Position numbers and translations under genes: made by a program. From positions 1-44,550 of the forward strand of contig DATKBW010000162.1 of assembly GCA_035513575.1 (NCBI GenBank): DNA of 44,550 nt, given 5' to 3'. Shown here piece by piece: positions 30,717 to 41,936 of this stretch. Source of the DNA: JAHWKI01 sp035513575. GTDB taxonomy: Bacteria > Gemmatimonadota > Gemmatimonadetes > Longimicrobiales > RSA9. The notes under the pieces were generated by a model that was not told the origin of the DNA, ran no database searches, and saw only the letters and a program-made list of their open reading frames with translations. The number at the start of each line of letters is the position of its first letter. Within the stretch, counting starts at the first letter, position 1.

Positions 30717-32509
30717 CCGCTGCTCCCTTCGGTTCCTGCCCCCGCGCGCGTCAACTGCTGCAGCTCCCGCCTCGCCTGCGGGACCAGCGCGCTCCGCGGG
30801 TACTCGATGATCAGCCGCTCCAGAAGCTCCCTCGCCTCCACCTCCCCGCCGGCTTCGCCCCGCAGGCCACGGGCCAGCGCCAGCAGCGCGGCCGGGGCCT
30901 CGGTGGCGCGTGGGAAGTCCGCCAGGAGGCGGCGGCGCACTTCCCGCGCGTCCTCCGGCAGCCTTCCCCGGTCCGCCACGCCGGCGGCGAACTCGAGGAG
31001 CGGGGGCCGGTCCTCGCGCCGCAGGGCGGGGAGGCCCGCCAGCAGCCGATCCACGGCGGCGCCGGGATCACCCTCCTCCTCGCCCCGGAGGGCCTCCCCG
31101 AGGACCCGCGCGGCGTCCCCCGAGACCCGGCCCAGGAGCGTCACCAGCTCCAGCGTGCGCGTCGCCTCCGCGCCGCGAAGACCGGGCGCGGCGGCCATGT
31201 ACGCCAGCCGCGCGTCGTCCACCGCTCCTCGCGCCAGCGCGATGCCACCCCGCAGCAGCCCGGAGCGGGGGCCGCGGACACCCGCCAGCAGGTCCTCCGC
31301 TTCCTCGCTCCGCCCCCCCTCCACCAGCGCCGTCGCGACGGCGGCGGCGAGCCGGTCCAGCTCGGGCGCATCGAAGTATTCCTGCCGGAACAGGCGCAGC
31401 GCGTCGCGTGCCTCCGCCACGTCCTGCCGCGCCATGAGCTCGATCCGGAGCGCCGCGGCCTGCCGCCGCTGCGGCGTGCCCTGATCGTAGGCGGCTTCCA
31501 CCGCCTGGTAGTTCGCGGCCGCGCTGGCCGTGTCGCCGAGCTCGAGGGCCAGCTCCGCCAGGCGGTTCCGGATCGCGAGGCGCCGACCCTCCTGGTCCTC
31601 GCCGACAGCCAGCTCCCCATAGGCCCAGTAGGCGAGCCGGGGCAGCCGGGCCCCGTCCGCCCGCCTGGCCACGTCGATGAGGAACGGCTGCCGCTCCGCG
31701 GGCGGCAATGCCGGCAGCACCGCGCGGGCCACCGCCTCGGCGCGCTGCCCCAGACCCGCGTCCACCGCCAGCTCCACCGCCGCCCGCTGGCGCGGCAGGG
31801 AAGTCGGCTGCGCGATGAGGAGGTCGACGAGGCTCGGCAGCACCCCGGCACCACCGTCCGGGAGCGCCCTCAGCCGCCGCCGCACCGGGCTCAGCCCCCG
31901 GGCCTCCGGACCGACGGCGCGTTCCCACTCCCGGACCGCCCGCTGCGGCTCCCCCAGCGTCGCGTAGAGGTCCCCCAGCTCCAGCGCCAGCGCGTCCGCG
32001 CGGCCGATCCGACGGCGGCCCTCCTCCAGGACCGCACGCGCGCGATCGTATTCCCGCCGGGCCTCCCAGACCTGCGCGACCTCTCGGTACGGGATCTCGA
32101 TGTCCGGCACGGTGGCGATCCAGCGCCGTGCCGCGAACTCGAGATCACGGACGCGGTCGAGCGCGGAGTACGTCCGCACCAGGAGCTGGTTCAGCAGCGC
32201 CGACCTGGGCTCCTCCGCCAGCGCCGTTTCCACCAGTGGGGCCAGGTCGCGCAGCCGCGCCTGCACGCGCAGCACCCGCTCCAGCGCCAGGAGCGCGGGG
32301 ACCGCGGCGGAGCGGCTCTCCAGGATCGCGCGCAGGGACGTCTCCGCGCCCGCCAGGTCCCCCGCCGCCTCGCGGACGCTCGCGTCCCGGAGCAGCTCCA
32401 CCTCGTTGGCGCTCTCCTGTCCCGCGACTCCCCCTGCGCAGCCGCCCAGGAGGGCGCCGGCCAGCAGCACCGCGCCGAGACCCTGCGCCGCCACGCCCCT
32501 CCCCTTCAT
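30713..32509 (-). CDS. TPR-repeat lipoprotein
   Basis: A 598-residue lipoprotein with lipobox LLGGC (Cys24). The remainder is almost entirely alpha-helical with tetratricopeptide-type pairs, for example AAGDLAGAETSLRAIL, ARREYDRARAVLEEG and EPQRAVREWERAV, and a late pair ending in RLIIEYPRSALVPQARREL. That last motif is common in YbgF/Tol-type and BamD-type assembly proteins. It is expected to be a periplasmic or outer-membrane scaffold for protein assembly. ATG 32509 overlaps the DUF4175 stop, and its own TGA overlaps the next start. It is the third of four envelope genes in the operon and may bind the others, which is inference. Confidence 0.85.
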   Translation of the reverse strand: MKGRGVAAQGLGAVLLAGALLGGCAGGVAGQESANEVELLRDASVREAAGDLAGAETSLRAILESRSAAVPALLALERVLRVQARLRDLAPLVETALAEEPRSALLNQLLVRTYSALDRVRDLEFAARRWIATVPDIEIPYREVAQVWEARREYDRARAVLEEGRRRIGRADALALELGDLYATLGEPQRAVREWERAVGPEARGLSPVRRRLRALPDGGAGVLPSLVDLLIAQPTSLPRQRAAVELAVDAGLGQRAEAVARAVLPALPPAERQPFLIDVARRADGARLPRLAYWAYGELAVGEDQEGRRLAIRNRLAELALELGDTASAAANYQAVEAAYDQGTPQRRQAAALRIELMARQDVAEARDALRLFRQEYFDAPELDRLAAAVATALVEGGRSEEAEDLLAGVRGPRSGLLRGGIALARGAVDDARLAYMAAAPGLRGAEATRTLELVTLLGRVSGDAARVLGEALRGEEEGDPGAAVDRLLAGLPALRREDRPPLLEFAAGVADRGRLPEDAREVRRRLLADFPRATEAPAALLALARGLRGEAGGEVEARELLERLIIEYPRSALVPQARRELQQLTRAGAGTEGSSG

Positions 32510-35500
32510 GACCCCGCGCCGCCCCCCGCCGGTGCCGCCGGGCGCGGCTCGGCCGCCGGCGTGCCTGACCGGTTCAGCCGATCGAAGTACTCGAGGATCC
32601 AGCGCCGGTAGGCGGGCGGGAGGGCCATCAGCCGCTCCGCCGTCGGAGCCGGGTAGCGGAGCGACGGGTCGAGGAGCGCGGGATCGAGCGCCGCCGGATC
32701 GGCGATCTCCGCGCCGGCCCCGCTTTCGCCCACCCGCTCGTCGCTGTACTCCTCCCGTTCCAGGCTCCGCCCCGCATCCAGCAGCCGGTGGAACAGCTTC
32801 TCCTGTCGCGCCCGGACCGCCGGGTCCAGCCGGCCCCCCTCGAGGTCCCGGGCGATCGCCTCCGCTTCCCTGGCCAGCTGGTCCAGCCGGCCCAGCACGT
32901 TCTCGCGCCCGCCCAGCTGCTCGCTCACCGTACCGACCCGGCGCGCGACCCCCCGCTGCTGCTGGGCCATCTGCTGCATGTGCTGCTGCAGCGCCTGCCG
33001 GCTCAGGTCCATGGGCGCCAGCGCACCCGCCTGGCCGTTCACCGCCGCCTGGTCCCGCGCCGCCTGCGCGAGCTGCTGCAACGCCTGCTCCATCGGGCTC
33101 CCGGCCTGCTGCTGCATCTGCGCGCCGTTCTCGAGCAGCGACATCGCCAGCTGGTTCAACGACTCCACCGTCTGACCCGCCTGCTGCACCGGCATCTGTC
33201 CCTGGTCCTGCATCGCCCGCAGCGTCTGATCCATGTTCAGCATCGCCCGCGCGAGCGCCTGCGCCACCTCCCGGCTCACCATGCCGGACCGCTGACCCGC
33301 TTCCGAGAGGTTCTGGCCCAGCTGCTCGAGCCCCTGCTGCAGCGCCGCCTGTTCCGACCGCATCTGCTGCATCATCTGGCCCTGCTGCCCCCCGCCCTGC
33401 TGCGCCTGCTCCATCTGCTGACGCAGCGATTCCTCCCGCTGCGCGAGGTTCAGCGCCTCCTGCGTCGCCTGCTGCACCGCCTGCTGGACTTCACGCTCCC
33501 ACCCCTCCTTCATCGACTCCCGCGCTCCCTCCAGCTGCCGCGCCGCCTCCCCCAGCTGCGCTGCCGCCCGCGCGCCGCTCTGCGATGCCTGCTGACCCTC
33601 CTGCTGACGCGCCTGCTGCGACGCCTGCTGCATCGATTCCCGGGCCGATTCCCCCTTCTGCTGCGCGGACCCCGTCTCCTGCGCCGCTTCCTGCTCCCCG
33701 ATCTGCAGGAGCCTCTGCTGGAGCGACCGCATCGACTCGTTCAGCCGCTCCGCTCGCTCCTCCAGCGCTTCCTGCTGCTTCGCCCGCTGATCGGGGCCCA
33801 TCGCTTCCGGCCGGCCCGACTGCTGCGGGCTGCCCTCCGGCGGCTTCCCTTCCTCCGTCTCGGCGCCCTGCTGCTGCCCGCGCTGCTGCCCGTTCTGCTG
33901 CTGTGCGCTGTCCCGGGGCTGCTCACCGCCCTGTGGCCGCCCGGGATCCCCTCCGGGCGTCTTCTCCCCCGGGGGCAGCTCCTCCCGGATGGCCTCCGCG
34001 AGCGCCTCCTGCTGCGCGGACAGCTCCTCCGCTTCACGGGCCAGAGCGCCCATCTCCTGCTCGGCCGCGGCGCGGCGCATCAGCGCCAGGCTCTCCTCCA
34101 TCTGCCGCCGCAGCTCCTCCTGGCGCTCCGCGAGCCGCTCCAGCGCCTGGCGCACGGCCTCGGGATCCAGCGCGTCCAGCGCCTCCCGCAGCGCTTCGAG
34201 GTCCGCCGCCATCTCCGGCGTCGCGAGCTCGCGGTAGAGGTCCCGTAGCTCCTGCAGCCGACGCTGCAGCTCCGGGTCCCGGAGCCCTGCCTCGTCCACC
34301 GCCTTCTGGAGCTCCGCCATGCGCTGCTCCAGCGCCGCCACCTGCTCCAGCAGCTCGCTCTGCTCCGCCAGGACTTCCCGCGCCTGGCTCGCCTCCTCGA
34401 ATCCCAGGCGGCTGTCCTGCGACGGCTGCCCCGACGACGAGCCGGTCCGCCGATCCCACGAGCGCCCCGCGGCCTGCCGGCTCAGGTCCCGCGTGGTCGA
34501 CTGCAGGTCCCGCGTCCGAATCGCGACCCGCTCGGCCTCCGCGACCGCCGCCCCCGCGTCTTCGCGGGCCCGGTCCCGGAGCTCGGCCATGCTCGGGAGG
34601 CGCAGCACGTGCTCCGCCGAGGATCCGGCCTGCCGGGCCGGGGAATTGTCCCGCACCACGACCCGGTAGTGGATCGCGTCGCCGGGCACGAGAGACTCCC
34701 CGCTCCCGTCCAGAACGCTCCGCAGCAGCAGCCGGTCCGCACCCGGCTCCACGGGCAGGGCCACCGCGCGCTCGGGCCCGCGCTGCCCGGCAGCGGTAAC
34801 GCGCCGGAACACCAGGGCGGCTGCGGCCACACCGTGATCGTCGGACGCGTCCGCCACCACCTGCTGGCGCAGCGATGGCGGCATGAGCGTGTCGGGACCG
34901 GGAACCGTGATCCGCACGACCGGAGGCAGGTCCGCGACGACGGTCACGTCCAGCGGCGCCGGGGGCGTGACATCCGGCGACGCCCCGGATCCCGTCAGGT
35001 GCCATTCCCAGCGGCCGGATTCCTCCACACCCGGCGCCCATTCCACACCGAACGCGGCGGCCCGGACATCCCCCCGCACCTCCCGCCCGTCCTCCCGCAC
35101 CAGCCTGACCGCCTCCAGCGGCCGCGTCGCCGCGCCCCGCACGCGAAGACGCGTCCCTGCCGGGATCCGCAGAGGCGGCGCCTCGCCCGCGTAGCTGTCC
35201 GGGTCACGCCCCACGTGAGCCGGATAGACGACGTCGATGGTCAGCGAGCTCACCAGCAGCGGATCCACTGGGCGCACCCGGAACCGCTCCGAGACCGCAC
35301 CGTCCGGCGCCTCCACCCAGTACTCCAGCGGCGCGTCCACCGCCCCGACCGACGCCGAGCCGCGCCCTCCCTCCAGCGGCAGCCTCAGGGAACGGGGGAC
35401 GTCGCCGGTCGCCCGCCACCGCAGCACCACCTGGTCGCGGTATGGCGCTTCGACGTACACGTCCAGCGCCCGCCCCCGTGGGATCTCGGCGTGGCCGGGA

Positions 35501-36108
35501 CGGACCGCCAGCGCAGGCAGCGACGGCCCCGACAGCGAGGTCACCGGGCTGAGCAGGGGACTCCAGGCACCCCGCGCGCGCTCCGGCGCGCCAAAGGCCG
35601 CGATCACCGTCAACGTCACGAGACCACCCAGGACCCCCGCGACACGCCAGCGGCGCCGCAGCGCCCGCTCGCCCACGTCCCCCGCCACGTCCCGCGGGGT
35701 CGCGCCGACGAGCTTCCCGGACAGCTCCGCCTCGCCGCGCCGGACCAGCGCCGCCGACGCGCCGGGCGGCAGGTCCCGGCCCAGCTCCAGCACACCCTGC
35801 AGGCTCCCCTGGGGCAGACCCCGACGCCGCTCCGCGGCCGCCGCCACCGCCGCCTCGTCCACCGCCCGCACCCACCGCCGAATCAGCCCCACCGCCAGCG
35901 CCACACCGCCCGCCAGAGCGAGGAACAGGAGGAACAGCGGGCCGCCGCCCCGGAGCACGCGAGCGCCGGGGCCCCAGAGCCAGGCGATCAGCAGCGCGAG
36001 CGGCACGACCGCTCCGACGGCGAGCACCGCGGCCAGGATCCCGTCCCGCCGCACGCGCCGCACCGCGGCCTCCACCGTATCCCGGAGGGTCTGACCAGTG
36101 GGCGTCAT
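32506..36108 (-). CDS. DUF4175-family membrane protein with giant Gln-rich coiled coil
   Basis: A 1200-residue inner-membrane protein. It has three N-terminal helices (about 22-46, 55-76 and 157-174), then a beta-rich periplasmic part with Ig-like strands (about 185-505), then a long helical region from about 507. Residues about 735-1050 are extremely Gln/Met/Ala-rich coiled coil (e.g. QQMEQAQQGGGQQGQMMQQM). The C-terminus ends in LPPAYRRWILEYFDRLN, followed by a Pro/Ala tail. DUF4175 proteins have no established function. No P-loop or protease motif is visible. ATG 36108 overlaps the DUF4159 stop and its stop overlaps the TPR start, so strict co-production is expected. Confidence 0.85.
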   Translation of the reverse strand: MTPTGQTLRDTVEAAVRRVRRDGILAAVLAVGAVVPLALLIAWLWGPGARVLRGGGPLFLLFLALAGGVALAVGLIRRWVRAVDEAAVAAAAERRRGLPQGSLQGVLELGRDLPPGASAALVRRGEAELSGKLVGATPRDVAGDVGERALRRRWRVAGVLGGLVTLTVIAAFGAPERARGAWSPLLSPVTSLSGPSLPALAVRPGHAEIPRGRALDVYVEAPYRDQVVLRWRATGDVPRSLRLPLEGGRGSASVGAVDAPLEYWVEAPDGAVSERFRVRPVDPLLVSSLTIDVVYPAHVGRDPDSYAGEAPPLRIPAGTRLRVRGAATRPLEAVRLVREDGREVRGDVRAAAFGVEWAPGVEESGRWEWHLTGSGASPDVTPPAPLDVTVVADLPPVVRITVPGPDTLMPPSLRQQVVADASDDHGVAAAALVFRRVTAAGQRGPERAVALPVEPGADRLLLRSVLDGSGESLVPGDAIHYRVVVRDNSPARQAGSSAEHVLRLPSMAELRDRAREDAGAAVAEAERVAIRTRDLQSTTRDLSRQAAGRSWDRRTGSSSGQPSQDSRLGFEEASQAREVLAEQSELLEQVAALEQRMAELQKAVDEAGLRDPELQRRLQELRDLYRELATPEMAADLEALREALDALDPEAVRQALERLAERQEELRRQMEESLALMRRAAAEQEMGALAREAEELSAQQEALAEAIREELPPGEKTPGGDPGRPQGGEQPRDSAQQQNGQQRGQQQGAETEEGKPPEGSPQQSGRPEAMGPDQRAKQQEALEERAERLNESMRSLQQRLLQIGEQEAAQETGSAQQKGESARESMQQASQQARQQEGQQASQSGARAAAQLGEAARQLEGARESMKEGWEREVQQAVQQATQEALNLAQREESLRQQMEQAQQGGGQQGQMMQQMRSEQAALQQGLEQLGQNLSEAGQRSGMVSREVAQALARAMLNMDQTLRAMQDQGQMPVQQAGQTVESLNQLAMSLLENGAQMQQQAGSPMEQALQQLAQAARDQAAVNGQAGALAPMDLSRQALQQHMQQMAQQQRGVARRVGTVSEQLGGRENVLGRLDQLAREAEAIARDLEGGRLDPAVRARQEKLFHRLLDAGRSLEREEYSDERVGESGAGAEIADPAALDPALLDPSLRYPAPTAERLMALPPAYRRWILEYFDRLNRSGTPAAEPRPAAPAGGGAGS
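32960..33900. repeat. Imperfect Gln-codon-rich low-complexity tract
   Basis: The DUF4175 gene here is dominated by CAG/CAA codons, seen as CTGCTG-type runs on the plus strand. The repeats are imperfect and in frame, so this is a coiled-coil coding tract and not a simple microsatellite. It makes long Leu/Arg-rich spurious readings on the opposite strand. Confidence 0.8.
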
Positions 36109-36773
36109 GTCACCGCCTGGCTGAGCGCGTAGAGGAAGAGGTTCAGGCCCATCCGCAGCGCGTCCTCTCGTAGTTCGGGCGCGTTGTCGTGCACCTCGGC
36201 GTCCTCCCAGCCGTCACCCAGGTCCGACTCGTAGCTGTAGAAAACCACCAGCCGCCCCCGGTGGAACACGCCGAGACCCCGGGCCGGGTTCCCGTCATGC
36301 TGGTGGATCTTCGGAAGGCCGTCCGGGAACTCGTAGAAGATGTGGTACACGGGATGGTCGTGGGGCACCTCCACCAGCTCCGCCTCCGGCCACACCTTCC
36401 GGATCTCGCGCCGGAAGCTCTCGTCCAGACCGTAGTTGTCGTCGGCGTGCAGGAAGCCCCCGCTCTCGAGGTAGCCGCGCAGCGCGGCGACCTCCGCGCC
36501 GGAGAACGACAGGTTGCCGTGGCCGGTCAGATAGAGGTAGGGATACGTCCGTAGCGCGGGGTCCGTCAGCCGCACCTGCGCCGGGCGCGAAGCCATCGGG
36601 AGCCCGGTTCGCTCCCCGATGAACGCCAGCAGGTTCGGCACTCCCGACGGGTTCGCGTACCAGTCCCCGCCACCGTCGTACTGGAGCTGCGCGATGGTCA
36701 GCTCCGGCCGTACGACCGCGGATGACCATGCCCCCGCCACCAGCACCGAAAGAAGGACGACTGCCACTCTCAC
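36105..36773 (-). CDS. DUF4159 domain protein, exported
   Basis: A 222-residue protein with a signal peptide (MRVAVVLLSVLVAGAW) and one DUF4159 domain filling the mature part. Recognisable blocks are QLQYDGGGDWYANPSGVPNL (28-47), YPYLYLTGHG (76-85), LRGYLESGGFLHADD (97-111) and HPVYHIFYEFPDGLP. The fold is class I glutamine amidotransferase-like by comparison with known domain descriptions, but no catalytic Cys is seen at the nucleophile position. The start GTG at 36773 overlaps the rsmI stop (GTGA), and its stop overlaps the DUF4175 start. Elsewhere DUF4159 can be fused to BatA-like membrane segments; here it stands alone. Confidence 0.88.
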   Translation of the reverse strand: MRVAVVLLSVLVAGAWSSAVVRPELTIAQLQYDGGGDWYANPSGVPNLLAFIGERTGLPMASRPAQVRLTDPALRTYPYLYLTGHGNLSFSGAEVAALRGYLESGGFLHADDNYGLDESFRREIRKVWPEAELVEVPHDHPVYHIFYEFPDGLPKIHQHDGNPARGLGVFHRGRLVVFYSYESDLGDGWEDAEVHDNAPELREDALRMGLNLFLYALSQAVT

Positions 36774-37615
36774 GTCGCTCGGTCCTCTCCCTTGAGTCTC
36801 TGGACGATCTCGTACGCCCGGTTGCGCGGGATGCCGAGCCGCCGCGCCACGTCCCGCGCCACCGCGCTCGCCCGGCCCCCCGCCGCCAGCAGCGCCCCCG
36901 CCAGCGCCGCCGCCGCTTCCGCGTCCACTTCCACAGACCCGGGCGCACTACCCTCCACCACCACCACCACCTCACCCTTCACTACCCCGCCCCGGTAGTA
37001 GTCCGCCACCTCCCGCAGCGTTCCCCGGCGGAACTCCTCGTGCACTTTCGTCAGCTCACGCGCCACCACCACCCGCCGCCCCGCACCCGATGACTCGGCC
37101 AGCTCGTCCAGCAGCGACACCAGCCGCTCCGGACTCTCGTACACCACCGCCGTGTGCGGCAGCCCTTCGAGCTCCGCCAGCCGCTCCTTCCGCATGCGGC
37201 CGCTCCGGGGCAGGAACCCGTAAAACGTGAACGGCTCCGCTCCCAGCCCCGCGCCCACCAGCGCCGCCAGCAGCGCCGACGCCCCCGGGATCGGGACCAC
37301 CACGTGCCCCGCTTCCACCACCCGCGCCACAAGCCGCGCTCCCGGGTCCGACAGCACCGGCGTCCCCGCGTCCGTCACCAGCGCCAGCGTCTCCCCGGCC
37401 TCCAGCCAGCCCACCGCCTGCTCTGCGCGCGCCGCCTCGTTGTGCTCGTGCGCCGATACGAGCGGCGTCTCGATCCCGTATGCCCGGCACAGGATCCCCG
37501 TCCGGCGCGTGTCCTCCGCCAGGATCCGATCCGCCCCGCGCAGCACCTCCACCGCGCGGTGCGAGAGGTCGCCGAGATTGCCGATGGGTGTGCTGACAAT
37601 ATACAGGTGCGCCAT
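36770..37615 (-). CDS. rsmI: 16S rRNA (cytidine1402-2'-O)-methyltransferase
   Basis: Methylates the 2'-OH of C1402 in the 30S decoding centre using SAM. The 281-residue protein has the tetrapyrrole-methylase fold: N-terminal YIVSTPIGNLGDL (5-17), ILAEDTRRTG (31-40), ALVTDAGTPVLSDPG, and VPIPGASALLAAL. The C-terminal helical bundle (RLGIPRNRAYEIVQRLKG) is also typical. I chose ATG 37615, where similarity begins; the ORF can be extended by eight residues (MRRRYRKH) to 37639. The ribosome site is weak. It is the first gene of the envelope operon, and its TGA overlaps the DUF4159 GTG. Confidence 0.96.
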   Translation of the reverse strand: MAHLYIVSTPIGNLGDLSHRAVEVLRGADRILAEDTRRTGILCRAYGIETPLVSAHEHNEAARAEQAVGWLEAGETLALVTDAGTPVLSDPGARLVARVVEAGHVVVPIPGASALLAALVGAGLGAEPFTFYGFLPRSGRMRKERLAELEGLPHTAVVYESPERLVSLLDELAESSGAGRRVVVARELTKVHEEFRRGTLREVADYYRGGVVKGEVVVVVEGSAPGSVEVDAEAAAALAGALLAAGGRASAVARDVARRLGIPRNRAYEIVQRLKGEDRAT

Positions 37616-37773
37616 GTGTTTACGGTATCGCCGCCTCACGCGCGCGAGCGCCAGCCTGCTCCCCGCACCCTCACCTGGCCCTCGCCGTTGCCCTCCCGGC
37701 GGCGACCGGCCGGAACGCCACTCGACGGCATTCCGTTCGGCGCCGCCGCGTCACGGTCCGCCACTCAATCGAA

Positions 37774-37803
37774 CGGGGCAGGGGGCGAAATGCCCCTGCC
37801 CCG
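37774..37803 (-). terminator. Terminator of the thioredoxin gene
   Basis: A perfect 11-base stem (37774-37784 with 37793-37803) around an 8-base loop. On the minus strand the stem is followed by TTCGATTGAG. It lies 27 bases after the trxA stop at 37831. Confidence 0.75.
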
Positions 37804-37830
37804 TCATCTAGCCTTCCGGAGCGACCCTGG

Positions 37831-38169
37831 CTACCGCAGGTGCTCCTCGATCTTCCGTTCCAGCATCGGCTTGGGGACGGCCCCCACGACCGTGTCCACG
37901 TGCTTCCCGTCCTTGAAGAACAGGATGCTCGGGATGGACCGGATGTTGTAGCGCATGGCCGTCTGCTGGTTCGCATCGACGTCCAGCTTGCCGACCTTCA
38001 GCCGCCCCTCGTACTCCGTGGCGAGCTGCTCGACCACGGGAGCGACCATGCGGCACGGGCCGCACCAGGCCGCCCAGAAATCCACCATGGCCAGGCCATC
38101 GCTCTCTTCGATCTCGCTGCCGAAGTTCGCGTCGCTGACCGCCATCGGCTTTCCGCCGTTCTCCGCCAT
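37831..38169 (-). CDS. trxA: Thioredoxin
   Basis: General cytoplasmic disulfide reductase, 112 residues, normal length. The active site is AAWCGPCRM with Cys36 and Cys39. The cis-Pro loop is RSIPSILFF, and the DFWA strand precedes the active site. No signal peptide. ATG 38169 has GGAGG seven bases upstream, clearly better than the internal MAVSD start. It has its own terminator and is divergent from the VOC epimerase gene, from which it is separated by about 100 bases. Confidence 0.97.
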   Translation of the reverse strand: MAENGGKPMAVSDANFGSEIEESDGLAMVDFWAAWCGPCRMVAPVVEQLATEYEGRLKVGKLDVDANQQTAMRYNIRSIPSILFFKDGKHVDTVVGAVPKPMLERKIEEHLR

Positions 38170-38201
38170 CTCTCGACCTCCAGTTTCATGGCTGGCGCCC
38201 G

Positions 38202-38230
38202 TTGTTCGGAACGCATATCAGCCCTACTTT
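38202..38230 (+). promoter_or_regulatory. Candidate promoter of the VOC gene
   Basis: TTGTTC (38202-38207) and TACTTT (38225-38230) are 17 bases apart. Transcription near 38237 would exclude the in-frame ATG at 38188 and support a downstream TTG or GTG start. The -10 fits the nAnnnT pattern of the other promoters here. Confidence 0.4.
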
Positions 38231-38271
38231 TTCCGCCGTGCAGCTTACGCAATTTCTTGGCCGAGGCCCAC

Positions 38272-38706
38272 TTGCACCCGGACCCGCTCCGCACCGCCCC
38301 CCCGTTCGTGGGGCTGCCGCTGGACCACGTGGCCATCGCGGTCGCGTCCATTGACGACGTCCTTCCGGCCTTCGAAGCCCTGACGGGCGCCCGGGGTTCC
38401 CCGCGGGAGCGGGTGGAATCCCAGGGTGTCGAGCTCTGCTTCGTCGGCGCGGGTGATGGCAAGCTGGAGCTCCTCCAGCCGCTCGCTCCCGACACTCCGG
38501 TCGGCCGCTTCCTCGCCCGGCGCGGCCCCGGGCTCCATCACGTGGCGTACCGCGTCCCCGACATCGCGCGAGCGCTGCGGGCGGCCGAGGAGCACGGCCT
38601 CGAGCCGATCGACCGCGTACCGCGAGCGGGCGCGTACGGCCACAAGGTCGCGTTCCTGCACCCCCGGAGCACCGGCGGGGTGCTCGTCGAGCTGATCGAG
38701 CCCTAG
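38272..38706 (+). CDS. VOC family protein, methylmalonyl-CoA epimerase-like
   Basis: A 144-residue metalloenzyme of the vicinal-oxygen-chelate superfamily. Metal ligands are His19 in LPLDHVAIAV, the His pair in GPGLHHVAYRV, and the C-terminal Glu in GVLVELIEP. GKLELLQPLAPDTPVGRFL is typical of methylmalonyl-CoA epimerases, which interconvert R- and S-methylmalonyl-CoA before the B12 mutase. No mutase is in the window. No ATG fits: the in-frame ATG at 38188 lies upstream of the likely promoter. TTG 38272 has CCGAGG five bases upstream; TTG 38257 and GTG 38308 are alternatives. The stop shares the CTAG with the convergent lipoprotein gene. Confidence 0.85.
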   Translation: MHPDPLRTAPPFVGLPLDHVAIAVASIDDVLPAFEALTGARGSPRERVESQGVELCFVGAGDGKLELLQPLAPDTPVGRFLARRGPGLHHVAYRVPDIARALRAAEEHGLEPIDRVPRAGAYGHKVAFLHPRSTGGVLVELIEP

Positions 38707-39173
38707 TCCCGCGAGCCGCGCGTTCGCGCCCCCCTCGTCAGCTTCTCCACATCGATCTTCTCGATGATCCACCCACCCGTGTTCCGACGCACTACGAGGT
38801 GCGGAACGGAGACCTCCCGTCGTTCCTGGCGGATCACCACCATGACTTCGGTGGCGTTGTCCATGCGGCCGGGCACCACGCGCTGGCCTTCGATCCGGAA
38901 GTCCTCGTGACGGAGCAGCGACGCCAGCACATACATCCGCCGGTGGGCCACCGCCTCCGGCTCCAGCTGATCGATGCGCTGTGCGGCCGTCCCGAACAGC
39001 GTGGTCATGGTGGGGAGGTCATTCGCGTTCGCCGCCTGGAGGAACCGCTCCACGACGAGCTGCGGCCCGGGTCCTTCCGCGGGCATGGGGGCCGGACCAC
39101 TCGCGGCCCCGCCACCACAGCCACCGACCAGCACCGCGATCACGACGGACGACAGGCTGTGCTTCGGCTTCAT
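38703..39173 (-). CDS. Small putative lipoprotein
   Basis: A 156-residue exported protein with lipobox LVGGC (Cys19) and a Gly/Pro/Ala linker. The mature domain (about 40-145) begins with a helix VVERFLQAANANDLPTMTTLFG and continues as beta strands. This looks like an NTF2-like fold, seen in other envelope lipoproteins; the fold call is inference. ATG 39173 has GGGGAGA upstream. It follows clpB by 64 bases and appears to have its own promoter overlapping the clpB stop. Its TAG overlaps the convergent VOC stop. Function unknown. Confidence 0.78.
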   Translation of the reverse strand: MKPKHSLSSVVIAVLVGGCGGGAASGPAPMPAEGPGPQLVVERFLQAANANDLPTMTTLFGTAAQRIDQLEPEAVAHRRMYVLASLLRHEDFRIEGQRVVPGRMDNATEVMVVIRQERREVSVPHLVVRRNTGGWIIEKIDVEKLTRGARTRGSRD

Positions 39174-39212
39174 GGCGCGTCTCCCCTGGTTTTTCTTCCG
39201 GTGGTTTGCCGG

Positions 39213-39237
39213 AACGTCGCCGCTCCGCCCGGGGGTG

Positions 39238-39241
<4 letters not shown>
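39213..39241 (-). promoter_or_regulatory. Promoter of the small lipoprotein gene, overlapping the clpB stop
   Basis: On the minus strand TTGACA (39236-39241) and GACGTT (39213-39218) lie 17 bases apart. The start would be near 39206, about 33 bases before the ATG. The clpB stop codon (39238-39240) is inside the -35 hexamer. The -10 is weak. Confidence 0.45.
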
Positions 39242-41832
<2,591 letters not shown>

Positions 41833-41905
41833 CGCGCCCCTGTCCTCGCCGTATGATGTGCGCCCGCCCGCCCCGCCCGGGTGTCACATTGCATGCCGCC
41901 CCGCC

Positions 41906-41920
41906 CTGCCGATCCGGCAG
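41906..41920. other. Small inverted repeat in the clpB upstream region
   Basis: CTGCCG (41906-41911) and CGGCAG (41915-41920) separated by ATC, about 80 bases upstream of clpB in the divergent region. It could be an operator half-site pair or a chance GC hairpin; nothing else supports a role. Confidence 0.25.
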
Positions 41921-41936
41921 AGACTCCCGGACCCGC

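Noticed and set aside
32788..34248. Leu/Arg-rich plus-strand frame
   Set aside because: Generated by the Gln-codon tract of the DUF4175 gene on the minus strand.
38188..38706. VOC gene starting at ATG 38188
   Set aside because: Would place coding sequence across the likely promoter and add 28 residues with no family similarity.
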